The notes: generated from the sequence alone by a model not told the origin. Positions 51,580 to 59,840 are shown, counted from the first letter of the stretch. The stretch: 64,000 nt of DNA from UBA2421 sp002343075 (GCA_937982565.1 CALJLN010000046.1:189722-253721); one strand, 5' to 3'. Numbers and translations are program-made.

Positions 51580-51600
51580 AAATGCAATTGTATTGCATTT
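51580..51600. promoter_or_regulatory. Operator-like palindrome
   Basis: Nine-base arms AAATGCAAT and ATTGCATTT flank TGT. The right arm contains the -35 element of the downstream promoter, so a bound repressor would block RNA polymerase. No cognate regulator is identified. Confidence 0.6.
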
Positions 51601-51620
51601 GCGTTTTGAGTGCATATACT
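51593..51620 (+). promoter_or_regulatory. Promoter of the pseudopilin/PEP-CTERM operon
   Basis: TTGCAT at 51593-51598 and TATACT at 51615-51620 are 16 bases apart. The predicted start (about 51627) is only a few bases before the ATG at 51631, so the mRNA may be almost leaderless. Confidence 0.55.
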
Positions 51621-51630
51621 ATTTGTTCGC

Positions 51631-52452
51631 ATGAGAAAGCGAGTTGCGTTCAATCTCAACCCGACCGGCCCGCGTGCCGACTCCGGCTTCACTCTCGTGG
51701 AGTTGCTGGTGGTCATCGGCGTCATCTCTCTGCTGGTCTCGCTGCTGTTGCCCGCGCTCGGAAAAGCCAAGCAGGGCGCGAACCGCGCCTTCTGTCTAAA
51801 TAATCTGCGTACCATGCAGATGGCGCAGCTGCAGTATGCCAATGACAACCGGGGCTATCTGGTGCAGGCGGGTTTGTCGCATCAAGGTGTGGCCCTGGAA
51901 GCGGGTGTCGCGTGGATCAATACACTGCAGCGGTACTACCGGGGCAGCAATGTCGAGTCGGATACGCTTGCCAACCCGTCGATCTCAGTTCGCTGCCCCA
52001 GCGATGTCAGCCCACACTGGGTAGATGGCGTGCCCGTTCCGCAGACCAACCCGCCGTCGTTTCGACGGACGAGCTACGGCATCAACATCTTTCTCGATCG
52101 GGAGATGTGTCCGTGGGGCCCTCGGCAATCGCTCGATGCGCCCGCGGGCGGGTGGTATGCCAAGATCACGCGCGTTCGCAAACCGTCCAGCACGATCCAG
52201 TTTGTTGAAATGGCGTACAACGGACCATTCGCTGCGGCCGATCATCCGCATGTCGAAAACTGGGCCGGCTCCAACCCCGCCATCGTCGCCGCAACGATGC
52301 TCGAGATTCACTCACACGGCGGCCCGCGCCGCAGCCGCGAGTCGATCAGCAACTACGGCTTTCTCGATGGCCATGCCGAAAGCCTGCGCTTCAGCGAAGT
52401 GTTTCGTGATCTGACCAAGTTCAACCGATTCGACCCCGCGCTGGCCAACTAG
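51631..52452 (+). CDS. Prepilin-type protein with H-X9-DG C-terminus
   Basis: This 273-residue protein has a type IV prepilin leader: a basic head and Gly-Phe-Thr-Leu-Val-Glu, with cleavage after the Gly, then a hydrophobic helix. It ends with the His-x9-Asp-Gly-type signature (Gly-Phe-Leu-Asp-Gly-His) common in planctomycetes. Such proteins assemble into type II secretion or pilus-like pseudopilins. Three genes, this one and two PEP-CTERM genes, run on the same strand, so the products may share export. No ribosome-binding site is seen at the chosen start, in line with a leaderless mRNA. Confidence 0.85.
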   Translation: MRKRVAFNLNPTGPRADSGFTLVELLVVIGVISLLVSLLLPALGKAKQGANRAFCLNNLRTMQMAQLQYANDNRGYLVQAGLSHQGVALEAGVAWINTLQRYYRGSNVESDTLANPSISVRCPSDVSPHWVDGVPVPQTNPPSFRRTSYGINIFLDREMCPWGPRQSLDAPAGGWYAKITRVRKPSSTIQFVEMAYNGPFAAADHPHVENWAGSNPAIVAATMLEIHSHGGPRRSRESISNYGFLDGHAESLRFSEVFRDLTKFNRFDPALAN

Positions 52453-52488
52453 GTCCTGCGGCAATCACGTGTCTTCCGGAGAGATAAG

Positions 52489-53448
52489 ATGCTTCGACCC
52501 CTCTTGATCGCAACAACCTTGGCAGCAAATGCAAGCTGGTTGCATGCAGTCAATCCGTTCGTCATCGCCGCCGACGCGCGCCCGCGCGTCGCCGGCGGGA
52601 AGCTCATCACCGATGCCTTTGACGATAGCACTAGCACGCTCGTGCAGAACGTCCGCACCTTCGGCTGGCAGTTCCAGTCCATCCCCGGCGATCCCTACTT
52701 CATTCAAGACCCCGGCTTCAACGCCGTCGCCGGATCGGGCCTGCAGGGAGGCAGCTTCATCGGTTTCAATGTCTCGCGCGGCTTGTCATTCTTCAGCGGC
52801 TCGGAGCCGGTCGACCTCGGGCAGATACCCGTCGGCTTCGGACAGACACCTGCGGGCGAATCGTTGTCGTTCTCGTTCGGGGCGGGAACCGTCGGCATCT
52901 CTTCGACCACCGCCGCCCAACCCGGATTCAACTTTTCAAGCGTGGCCGCCAACGGCAGCCTGCATCGTCACCTCAATGCCAACCTTAATCCCGGAACCCT
53001 GGCAACGCCGTCGAAGGGCATCTACTTCACGTCCATTCGACTGACCAATACTGCCGGTGCCGCGCCCTCTGACGCGCTCTTTCTGCTGTTCAACAACGGC
53101 GCCGCGCCCGCCGACTTCAGCCGCGCCCTGGACTATGTGGCCAATCCGTTCGCTGGCGACGCCGATTTCTCCGGCAGCGTGACACTCGACGACTTCACCG
53201 CCCTCGCCGCCAACTTCGGCTCGCCCGGCGAGCAGTTCTGGTACGACGGCGATTTCAACGACGATTATCAGGTCAATCTCGACGACTTCACCGCCCTCGC
53301 GGCCAACTTCGGGCTTGCCGCCCCTTCGGGTTTGCCGCGCGATTCGGCGATCCCCGAACCCACTTCGCTCACATTTGCACTGGTCGTTGCTTCGCAGTTG
53401 TTCCTGCGTCGGCGCACCAGGGTTTCTTCATCTCTTCAGGAGGTTTGA
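52489..53448 (+). CDS. PEP-CTERM protein with dockerin-like repeats
   Basis: This 319-residue exported protein has an N-terminal signal (about 1-20), a beta-rich body (about 30-220), two dockerin-like calcium-binding repeats (about 223-275, each with Leu-Asp-Asp-Phe-Thr-Ala-Leu-Ala-Ala-Asn-Phe-Gly) and a PEP-CTERM sorting tail: Pro-Glu-Pro, a hydrophobic stretch and Arg-Arg-Arg. PEP-CTERM proteins are processed by an exosortase and tied to exopolysaccharide. The dockerin repeats suggest docking to cohesin-type partners, an inference. It overlaps with the next gene by spacing of one base. Confidence 0.85.
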   Translation: MLRPLLIATTLAANASWLHAVNPFVIAADARPRVAGGKLITDAFDDSTSTLVQNVRTFGWQFQSIPGDPYFIQDPGFNAVAGSGLQGGSFIGFNVSRGLSFFSGSEPVDLGQIPVGFGQTPAGESLSFSFGAGTVGISSTTAAQPGFNFSSVAANGSLHRHLNANLNPGTLATPSKGIYFTSIRLTNTAGAAPSDALFLLFNNGAAPADFSRALDYVANPFAGDADFSGSVTLDDFTALAANFGSPGEQFWYDGDFNDDYQVNLDDFTALAANFGLAAPSGLPRDSAIPEPTSLTFALVVASQLFLRRRTRVSSSLQEV

Positions 53449-53449
53449 T

Positions 53450-54166
53450 ATGCGCGTTCGATCCACTCTTTGCTTCCTTGCAGCAACCGCCGTCGTCACG
53501 TCCGCGGCACTCGCTGAGTACGATGTTTCACCCAAGATTGAAGGAGGCGTGATCAAGACCAATGCCTTTTTTGATGCCGAAGAGGTGGAAGTCGGCAACG
53601 TCGCCGTCTTTGGTTACAACTTTGGTGAAGAAGTGCTTCTCCCGCCAAACGAATTGCCCGATCCGGGCTTCCATCCGCTCCCTGGCAGCGGGTTTGCCGA
53701 AGGATCGCAGATCGGCATCCAAACCCTTAGCGTGCTGCAATACTGGAACGGCGTCGGCCCGATCAGTTTCGCCCCCGCTGCTTCCGGAACAACCTTGTCT
53801 TATGCGTTTGGCTCCAGCGCCGCCTCGGTCGATGGCACGACCATCCCCGCGAACGATGTGCTCGTCGGGCCGGTCGACGAGTTTGGCGAGTTTGATGATC
53901 ATCTCGATACCGAAATCACGCTCGCCGCAGCGTCGGGCATCTACATGGTCGCCGCTCGACTCAACACCACCACCCCGGGCATCACGCCGTCGGATAGCAT
54001 CTTCATTCTCTTTAACTACGGCTTGGAGGAAGATGTGCTGGAAGACGCCGTCGTGTTCGCCCGCGACACATTTGCTCCGGGCACGGTGATTCCGGTTGTC
54101 CCCGAACCCGCAGCGCTAGGCCTGCTCGCCGCCGCCCTGCCGATGGCACTGCGTCGCCGTCGTTAA
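53450..54166 (+). CDS. PEP-CTERM protein related to the upstream one
   Basis: This 238-residue protein has a signal peptide (about 1-22), a beta-rich body and the PEP-CTERM tail: Val-Pro-Glu-Pro, a hydrophobic helix and Arg-Arg-Arg-Arg. Its body shares the pattern Asp-Pro-Gly-Phe...Gly-Ser-Gly-Phe/Leu...Gly-Ser and Ser-Asp-Ala/Ser-Ile/Leu-Phe-x-Leu-Phe-Asn with the upstream protein, but it lacks dockerin repeats. The two look like paralogues. AGGAGG precedes the ATG, which lies one base after the upstream stop, so translation is coupled. Confidence 0.88.
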   Translation: MRVRSTLCFLAATAVVTSAALAEYDVSPKIEGGVIKTNAFFDAEEVEVGNVAVFGYNFGEEVLLPPNELPDPGFHPLPGSGFAEGSQIGIQTLSVLQYWNGVGPISFAPAASGTTLSYAFGSSAASVDGTTIPANDVLVGPVDEFGEFDDHLDTEITLAAASGIYMVAARLNTTTPGITPSDSIFILFNYGLEEDVLEDAVVFARDTFAPGTVIPVVPEPAALGLLAAALPMALRRRR

Positions 54167-54220
54167 CTGGTTTGAGGCCCCGCCGGTGCGCCGAGTCGTC
54201 GTAACGTTGTTTACAACCCG

Positions 54221-54251
54221 GGACAGGGGTGACCACGCGTCACCCCTGTCC
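54221..54251. terminator. Strong hairpin after the PEP-CTERM operon
   Basis: A perfect 13-bp stem (54221-54233 with 54239-54251) surrounds a 5-base loop. No T run follows (CTAGTC), so it may stop transcription only weakly or protect the 3' end. Confidence 0.55.
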
Positions 54252-54256
54252 TAGTC

Positions 54257-54501
54257 ATGCGAAACGCACAAATCTACCTCGCCGAATGTCCCGTGTGCGT
54301 CAACGCCGAACGCACGGCCGCCGAGTGCCTTGATCGCAACAGGTTCAAGGTGGAAATCATCCACTTAGGCGAACACGAGGGCCGGATCGCCGAGGCCAGG
54401 CGGGCCGGCGTGAAGTCGGTGCCGCCCCGGTGATCGATGGCCAACCGTTCCACATCAACCTCCCCATCAACCGCGGTGCCGATCTTTCCGAATTGGGTTG
54501 A
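54257..54501 (+). pseudogene. Frameshifted glutaredoxin/thioredoxin-like gene
   Basis: An ATG at 54257 opens a frame with Ile-Tyr-Leu-Ala-Glu-Cys-Pro-Val-Cys, a CxxC redox motif at the end of the first strand. The frame stops at a TGA near 54430 right after Lys-Ser-Val-Pro. The frame that begins at about 54430 continues as Val-Ile-Asp-Gly-Gln-Pro-Phe-His-Ile-Asn, exactly the next strand of small thioredoxin-fold proteins. A one-base loss near 54420-54430 explains this. The total coding length would be about 80 residues. Confidence 0.65.
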
Positions 54502-54528
54502 ACCAGGCCGCCACGCTGACCGGCTCTG

Positions 54529-54897
54529 TCATTCGTCGCGCTGGCTCAACGCGATGCGATTGCCTTCGGAGTCTTCGAACTCCGCGACCCAAGTGCCCGG
54601 CGTGACCTCTTTCTTCGCAAACAAGACGGCTGCCCCGCGCGCCGTCGCGCGCGACATCACTCTGTCGATATCGATCAGATGAAAGTACACGATCGCCCCA
54701 TGCTTTGAGGGTACATACACGTCCCCTTGCGCAAGCGTGACATTCGCACCGACCCGTTCGCGCGATGACGGAAAGTGTGCCATCGCGTAGCCGTCCACTG
54801 TCACGCGTTCAAGCCTTATGTCAAACACCGCTTCGTAAAACGCCACGGCCCGATCCATGTCGGTGACCGGGATCTCAAGGTAACGAACTTCCGGCAT
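54529..54897 (-). CDS. VOC-family (glyoxalase/bleomycin resistance-like) protein
   Basis: This 122-residue protein starts with the VOC strand Tyr-Leu-Glu-Ile-Pro-Val-Thr-Asp-Met-Asp-Arg-Ala-Val-Ala-Phe-Tyr and ends in Phe-Glu-Asp-Ser-Glu-Gly-Asn. It is the size of a single-pair VOC domain protein. These proteins bind metal and small substrates, but the reaction cannot be told. AGGAG fixes the start at 54897. An in-frame start 21 bases upstream is less likely. Confidence 0.85.
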   Translation of the reverse strand: MPEVRYLEIPVTDMDRAVAFYEAVFDIRLERVTVDGYAMAHFPSSRERVGANVTLAQGDVYVPSKHGAIVYFHLIDIDRVMSRATARGAAVLFAKKEVTPGTWVAEFEDSEGNRIALSQRDE

Positions 54898-55461
54898 CGG
54901 ATCACTCCTGGTCTGCATCAAACACCCCAACGATAGTGCGAAGAACGAGAGCACTTTCGGCACCTGGCTTGCTCCGGAACAATTGCTCCGCGGGGAACTG
55001 CCCATGAATCCGAGTCGCGATCGACTGCCAGAAGTGTGTAGGTCATCCAGCGTTGATAAATGGCACCGACAGCCGTCGCTCCCGCCGATCGCCAATAGCC
55101 CTTAGACAGCGAATCGAAATGGCCTTAGTTTCCGGAGCATTCATATGACGATACGCCAATCTGCCCATCGCTCCGGTTCAGCGGCGAACTTCGCAGCGGA
55201 CCGTCCGCTGCAACCGATTGCTACACCACCGGCTACCGCCGCGCGGCACAGTGGATGCCTCCGACCAGCGGCGATGCCGTCAATGTCGAGGTGCATGACG
55301 GTGCTACCGGGAGCACAATGCCGATCGGTAGCCGAGCCGGTGCCTCGCGGGCTCTCAGACCACAATTGTCATACCCGCCGGATCGGTTCACCGCACTGGC
55401 CGGTTGGTCCACACTCAGAGTCGTCAGCCGGCGGGACTGGCTGCCGTAACTGGATCACGGT
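54898..55461. other. Gene-free interval
   Basis: This 564-base gap lies upstream of the VOC gene. Long open frames on both strands from about 55145 do not read like protein and have no ribosome-binding site. A decayed copy of the TTGTTCCGCGCGGAACAA palindrome is at 54982-55000. Confidence 0.4.
54982..55000. repeat. Decayed copy of the GTTCCGCGCGGAAC palindrome
   Basis: The segment reads ATTGCTCCGCGGGGAACTG and keeps both half sites of the 10937 and 11017 palindromes with a few changes. It is a possible third, degenerate copy. Confidence 0.4.
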
Positions 55462-56247
55462 CTACCGGGCGGCGTTGGCTCTTGCGGGAAGCTTCACGGA
55501 CACACCGCGCGCCAATCCCACCCGCTCGACGTGCCCGGTGACGCGATGGCCCGTCGCAGGGTCGGTGTAGATCAAGTGTGTGTGTGTCGCGGTCCCTGGG
55601 TGGGTCAGCCGGCCCACCGAGTCGGCGGCGTAGATGCCGACGAGCGTGCCGCTCACATTATTCACGTTCAGTTCGAACGGCTGTTCGCCTTCGGCGATTT
55701 CCTGCTTTTTCATCCGGGCATGGATCGGGCAGGCACCGTTGATGACGTGAAGCCGGACGTCTGTGAACGCACCATCGACGACAAAGACGAACGGTTCGGC
55801 CGGCCCGATCCCTGCGCCGATTGCCATCGCGCCGATCGTTTCATCGAACCGTTCGTGTGACACCGCATCGGCCAGGGGATGCTGGGTCCAGCTGTCGACC
55901 GACTGCCCGACGAGAAGGGTCGCCTTTGTGCCGGCCGTCGCCACCGGCTGCGGGGTTCCGTCCGGCGCTACGCGGGTGACGACCGCCACGGAGTCGAGGA
56001 CCGTGATTTCGCCCTTGAGCCCCTCCGCAGCGCCCACCCCGTAAAAGTGCGGCTTGCCGACGACATCAGCCACATCCACGCGCGGCTGGAACTGGCGCTG
56101 GCCGATGGTCTCGTGCATTCCGCCGACCTGCACTAGCTGCGACGAAACTGATGGATCCCTCGCAGCGCAACCGCAAAAGAGCGCGGCTGTCGAGAGACAA
56201 AAGGTCATGAATCGCAACCGTGTTGCGCAATCGATGGGTCGAATCAT
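55462..56247 (-). CDS. Acetolactate decarboxylase-like lipoprotein
   Basis: This 261-residue protein has a signal peptide with Leu-Phe-Cys-Gly-Cys (Cys27), so it is probably lipid-anchored. The body resembles alpha-acetolactate decarboxylase. It has a Tyr-Gly-Val-Gly-Ala-Ala-Glu-Gly-Leu-Lys-Gly-Glu-Ile-Thr-Val-Leu-Asp strand pair near residues 75-95, and near the C-terminus a Thr-His-Thr-His-x10 or so-Gly-His-Val pattern that parallels the three-His zinc site of the family. Classical ALDC is cytoplasmic and makes acetoin; a lipid-anchored form with unknown substrate is odd. GAGG precedes the start at 56247. Confidence 0.6.
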   Translation of the reverse strand: MIRPIDCATRLRFMTFCLSTAALFCGCAARDPSVSSQLVQVGGMHETIGQRQFQPRVDVADVVGKPHFYGVGAAEGLKGEITVLDSVAVVTRVAPDGTPQPVATAGTKATLLVGQSVDSWTQHPLADAVSHERFDETIGAMAIGAGIGPAEPFVFVVDGAFTDVRLHVINGACPIHARMKKQEIAEGEQPFELNVNNVSGTLVGIYAADSVGRLTHPGTATHTHLIYTDPATGHRVTGHVERVGLARGVSVKLPARANAAR

Positions 56248-56385
56248 AGATGCCTCGCGTTTCCTTTTGAGCATTTGACACAGTGTAACGCGGGTGAACC
56301 TCGAGGCACATGCCGCGCGAGGATGCCCAAGTTTCCTGAAGTCGGACTGCCGCACCGAGGAAATGCCTCGGGCAACGGACTGAAG

Positions 56386-56532
56386 TTATCCCGCGGTCGA
56401 TGCGCCGGCGTGAAGCAAGCGATCAAGCTCCGCAGGACTCATTCGCTTGATGAACTGCTCGAGCTTCCTGGCGTATTGCAGATCGTTCGGGTCGAGCCCA
56501 CCGATCTTCTTCCGCCGGTAAAGACTCATCAT
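56386..56532 (-). CDS. Possible 48-residue basic protein or gene fragment
   Basis: A minus-strand frame from ATG at 56532 encodes Met-Met-Ser-Leu-Tyr-Arg-Arg-Lys-Lys followed by Asp-Pro-Asn-Asp-Leu-Gln-Tyr-Ala and a Lys/Leu helix, with codon use like neighbouring genes. It has no clear ribosome-binding site and no known family. It may be a truncated gene. Confidence 0.3.
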   Translation of the reverse strand: MMSLYRRKKIGGLDPNDLQYARKLEQFIKRMSPAELDRLLHAGASTAG

Positions 56533-56734
56533 CCAGCCCACGTGCCGCTGAGATCATCTCGACGATTCTTCATGCAAGCTGCGAGCGTGATAACAGACTG
56601 ACATTGATTGGCCAGCCCGGCACCGACTAACTTTCAGATTTCGAGGACCGTTGTGCCGCGCCGGTCCAGTTCAGAGAACCCATGCAATCCCGCCGCTGAC
56701 CGGTGAAGATCGGCGGCAGTCTTCTACCAAAGGA

Positions 56735-57052
56735 GATTGCACGGGTTTCGCCACGATTATCGCCCTCGACCTCGGCAAGTTCAAGACCGTCGCATGCGTG
56801 ATGGACACCGCGACCCGCACGCACACGTTTGAAACGATTTTGATGTCCCCGGCAACGGTCCACGACCTGCTTACGCGGCAGCTGACCGATCCGCCGGCTG
56901 ACACGCTTGTCGTGTCCGAGACCTGCGAGACGGCCGGCTGGGTGCATGACCTCTGCACCGCCCGGGCCGCGTCGATCATCGTCGTCAACGCCAACGAGGA
57001 ACGCTTTGCCCAAGGCGTACGCCGTGCGTGCGAGCCCGATGACCTCGACTAA
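56735..57052 (+). pseudogene. Truncated IS110-family transposase
   Basis: The frame holds the N-terminal RuvC-like part of an IS110 DEDD transposase: Ile-Ala-Leu-Asp-Leu-Gly-Lys-Phe-Lys-Thr-Val-Ala-Cys (first catalytic Asp), Val-Ser-Glu-Thr-Cys-Glu-Thr-Ala-Gly-Trp (Glu) and Val-His-Asp-Leu-Cys. It stops after about 105 residues, before the second half and the Ser-containing C-terminal domain. AAAGGAG sits upstream, but the expected start codon appears to be lost (Gly-Phe-Ala instead of Met-Phe-Ala). It cannot be functional. Confidence 0.7.
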
Positions 57053-57339
57053 CCAAATGCACGCGAAGGATGCGCAAGCGACCGGGACGTTCGATGCAGC
57101 GAATGAGGCGTGGGCTCTTGCCTCGGTGAATGAGGCTCCCTGAGCGATGTCCAAGGGATGACCATCGAATAGTCGTCTGAAGCGCACCGGCCGCCAGGAC
57201 AAAGCGACCCAAGTCAATCACGGAAGTTAAATACAGCGGGTGAAAGAGGTAAGACAAATGCGGTGCGCGCCAAGATCACACTTGACCCCAAGCGGGATTC
57301 ATAGTCGGGGGGTTATCCATCGCCCGCTGTTCGGCCGCC

Positions 57340-58110
57340 TCAGAAGCTCAGCAAGATCGGCAGCCGATGCTCGCATGCTTTCGTTGCGAGATCCCGAAAT
57401 AACTGAAGCCCGAATGCCGCAGTCTTAGCCAAGCCAGCTTTCGGGGGGTCAGGCTCGCGTTTCTTTCCCCGCAGCAGACTGCCGAACAGACCTGCCTTCT
57501 TCGGGGAAGACGGCACGGTTTGCCGCGTCGACTTCAGTTGCTCGAGTTTCTCCGCCGTCTGCGCATGAAGCTCGTCCAGTTGTAGTTTGAGCGTGAACGC
57601 CGACCCGATGCACGTCTTGTCGTCTGATACGATCGTCGGCGCGTCGAACACGAACGGGAACTCGGTCGGAAGCCACAGTTGGGGTTCAAGGATCGTGCGA
57701 AAGCGAGACTTGTATTCGCGCACGGTAGATCGCACGTAGGCCGGATCATCAACCCATGACTCTGGCACTTCGCCGGGCACCGGCAGGTCTGGATGCTCCG
57801 CGTGAGCAGCCCACACCAGCAAAGCTGAATAACCGTCCCATGCCGGGCGATCCGTGAAGTACGGCTGTTGGTCCCCTTCGTCCCATTGGGCCGGTCCGCA
57901 TCCGTGCACCTCCAAACCTCCGCTGAGCGCGCGGCACCAGCCGGTAACGGCTTGCCGAATGTCAGTAGCAGGCGGAGGTGCCTCCGGTTTCCCGCCTGAA
58001 TAAATCATCGTGTACTGTATTCCTTGTTCGCGGGCCATGCGCTGTGCGACGTTCTCCCAGTCACGCCGGTAAAAGCGGGTCCTCGTGCCGACGTAAACTT
58101 CAAACGCCAC
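57340..58110 (-). CDS. Protein of unknown function
   Basis: This 256-residue soluble protein starts at a GTG (58110), preceded by GCGAGGAA at good spacing. The N-terminus reads Ala-Phe-Glu-Val-Tyr-Val-Gly-Thr-Arg-Thr-Arg-Phe-Tyr, and a middle part is rich in Trp, Pro and Asp. The C-terminal third has a Lys/Pro-rich linker and an amphipathic helix. No signal peptide, membrane segment or known family was seen. A longer ATG frame to 58215 exists but lacks a ribosome-binding site. It sits alone between the IS110 remnant and a repeat-bearing gap. Confidence 0.55.
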   Translation of the reverse strand: MAFEVYVGTRTRFYRRDWENVAQRMAREQGIQYTMIYSGGKPEAPPPATDIRQAVTGWCRALSGGLEVHGCGPAQWDEGDQQPYFTDRPAWDGYSALLVWAAHAEHPDLPVPGEVPESWVDDPAYVRSTVREYKSRFRTILEPQLWLPTEFPFVFDAPTIVSDDKTCIGSAFTLKLQLDELHAQTAEKLEQLKSTRQTVPSSPKKAGLFGSLLRGKKREPDPPKAGLAKTAAFGLQLFRDLATKACEHRLPILLSF

Positions 58111-58666
58111 TGAGTTCCTCGCGATCGTCCGCCGACTGTCCCGGCGATGGATAACTAGTGAATAAACCGACCCGCGAAGCCAATGAGCGTTCGCCGGGCG
58201 CGGTAAGGTTCTCACACGTAAGTCAGGGCGTCAATTGCTATTCGGTTAGCGAGCTGCCCGCGGAGGCACGATAGGCCGGGGAGCAGGACGGGACAACGCC
58301 GCTCCGGCGGGGTTCATGCATCGATTAGACACCCAGAAACGCGGCCCGGGCCGGGCTATTGGGATTAACGCCGTCGAACCCGCGCAAATCAACATGCCGG
58401 CGGAGCGCGTGCTGAACACCCGCCGGATTCTCAGCGTCAGGGGAGCGATCGGCATCGCTGGCAGCGGGCGGGCCGCGTTGCGCTGGACCAGCCACGCCGC
58501 GGCGGCGGGGAACACGCGGAAATGGCGATGATGGCCGCTTTTAGCTTGCGTTGCCGGATTGTGGCCATCTTTGCCGGCTCGTTCCCAGGGACGGGCGGTG
58601 GGGTCCTTTGCTCGCGGGGGCGGAACCTGCGATTGTGCCGCGGTGCAGCGGCCACGATCAACGTGG

Positions 58667-58685
58667 CACGGGCATCCAGCCCGTG
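58667..58685. repeat. CACGGGC hairpin repeat, copy 2
   Basis: Same seven-base arms as at 11586-11604, with loop ATCCA. Preceding GTGG is also shared, so the common unit extends beyond the hairpin. Confidence 0.65.
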
Positions 58686-58807
58686 TCTGCGGTGTGATGA
58701 ACTGCAACCGATTGATCCCGGCACCGCCTGCAGTTCATCATGGGCGGGATGCGCATGTCGTGCCACCCGGGGCATTCATCTGTAGTTTCCAGTAGTTATT
58801 GATTGAT

Positions 58808-58909
58808 GGGTGCCACTACTTGGCTCTCGGGCCAAGTAGTGCGGGCGACTGAAACCGCGGCGTGAAACCGAAGAGCACGACATGGCCTTAGAGCCATATC
58901 GTGGCACCC
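58808..58909. repeat. Structured element with terminal and internal inverted repeats
   Basis: The ends GGGTGCCAC (58808-58816) and GTGGCACCC (58901-58909) are perfect inverted repeats. Inside lie an 11-bp hairpin (58814-58824 with 58831-58841) and a 5-bp hairpin (58882-58886 with 58893-58897). An AT-rich CTTTTT/AAAAAAG stretch follows. It could be a MITE-like element or a folded RNA. Confidence 0.6.
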
Positions 58910-59558
58910 GGATAATCTTTTTCGTTAAAAAAGTGCTCGGCGCTGCGCTTTCCGTTCACCGCTGGCGCAGCGCGGGGGGTAGTAAGGAAAGGATGAGTGA
59001 TGAATTATGAATGATGAATGGAGGAGGTCGCTGCGCGCTTTGCCTGGGTGCCCTGAAATGCCCGGAAATGCCCGATTTTTGAAAATAGCAGATTCTACTT
59101 AGTCTGAGAATTTTTTGCTCCGGCGAAAGGAGGCTTGCGGCGCGGGTTGTGGTCGTCGGGTCGTGCGGCGGCACTTGTGGCGGTGGCAATCGGCGTTGTC
59201 ACTGTCCGGTTGCTTCCCAGGAACGCGGGAGGACAATCGCTTGAATGTCTAAGCCGCTTATCGTTTCGACCTGGTCGTTTGGCCAGCGTGCCCACCGCGC
59301 CGCGTGGCTTATCGGTGCGGTCAGGCAAGGCTGTTGCAACTTGCCAACGGCAACTTCGGTGGCTGCGCGGTGAATTGAGATCTGCAAGAATCGGAACGAA
59401 TGGGTGGTGCCGCCGGTCCGGTGAATGCGCCCCGCTCGGCCGCGCCCGCCGGGTCTGGCGTTGTTGATTATGGGACTGTCGCGAAAATGTGCTCGAGACT
59501 CCGGCGAGCGCGGATGCGGGTAAGGTGCTTTGGTTGTTACAGCAAGGAGCAGTGACTC

Positions 59559-59708
59559 ATGACCAAAACTGTTTACCGCACCGTCAGCAGCAAACGATTC
59601 TCGTCGGCCCCGCGTCGTGGCCGCAGGTCGGTGAGTTCGTTTAACACGCTGATCGCGCGGCTGGATAACGCCAGTGCGCGGCTGAAGGCATCGCGGAAAT
59701 CAAAGTAG
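59559..59708 (+). CDS. Small highly basic protein
   Basis: AAGGAG at 59544-59549 precedes an ATG at 59559 that opens a 49-codon frame. About a third of the residues are Arg or Lys, with Ser-rich spacing and a helix Leu-Ile-Ala-Arg-Leu-Asp-Asn-Ala. It resembles small nucleic-acid- or ribosome-associated proteins, but no family was recognised. A strong intrinsic terminator (59806-59838) follows, so it looks like a complete transcription unit. Confidence 0.65.
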   Translation: MTKTVYRTVSSKRFSSAPRRGRRSVSSFNTLIARLDNASARLKASRKSK

Positions 59709-59805
59709 CCGCCGCCGGTCGCCTGTGTTTGGATTTACATCAGGATTAGCGCACCGAAGCATCAGCCGTCTGGCACAGGCGGTTTGGCACAGGCGACGTA
59801 CTCGA

Positions 59806-59840
59806 AATGACCAGGACCGTAGTGGCCCTGGTCATTTTCT
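59806..59840 (+). terminator. Terminator after the small basic protein gene
   Basis: A perfect 10-bp stem (59806-59815 with 59827-59836) is followed by TTCTC. It lies about 100 bases after the stop codon. Confidence 0.75.

Larger units (their letters stand above)
58111..59558. other. Repeat-bearing gene-free region
   Basis: About 1.4 kb without a supportable gene. It contains the second CACGGGC hairpin repeat, a 100-base structured element (58808-58909), and ATGA-rich low-complexity sequence around 58992-59020. Open frames on either strand do not read like proteins. Confidence 0.5.

Noticed and set aside
55145..55570. Plus-strand frame of about 140 codons between the VOC gene and the ALDC-like gene
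   Set aside because: It overlaps the end of the ALDC-like gene, lacks a ribosome-binding site and its translation is Arg/Ser/Pro-rich as in shadow frames.
58246..58795. Overlapping frames on both strands after the unknown gene at 57340
   Set aside because: Arg/Ala/Pro-rich translations on both strands, no start signals, and they cross a dispersed hairpin repeat.
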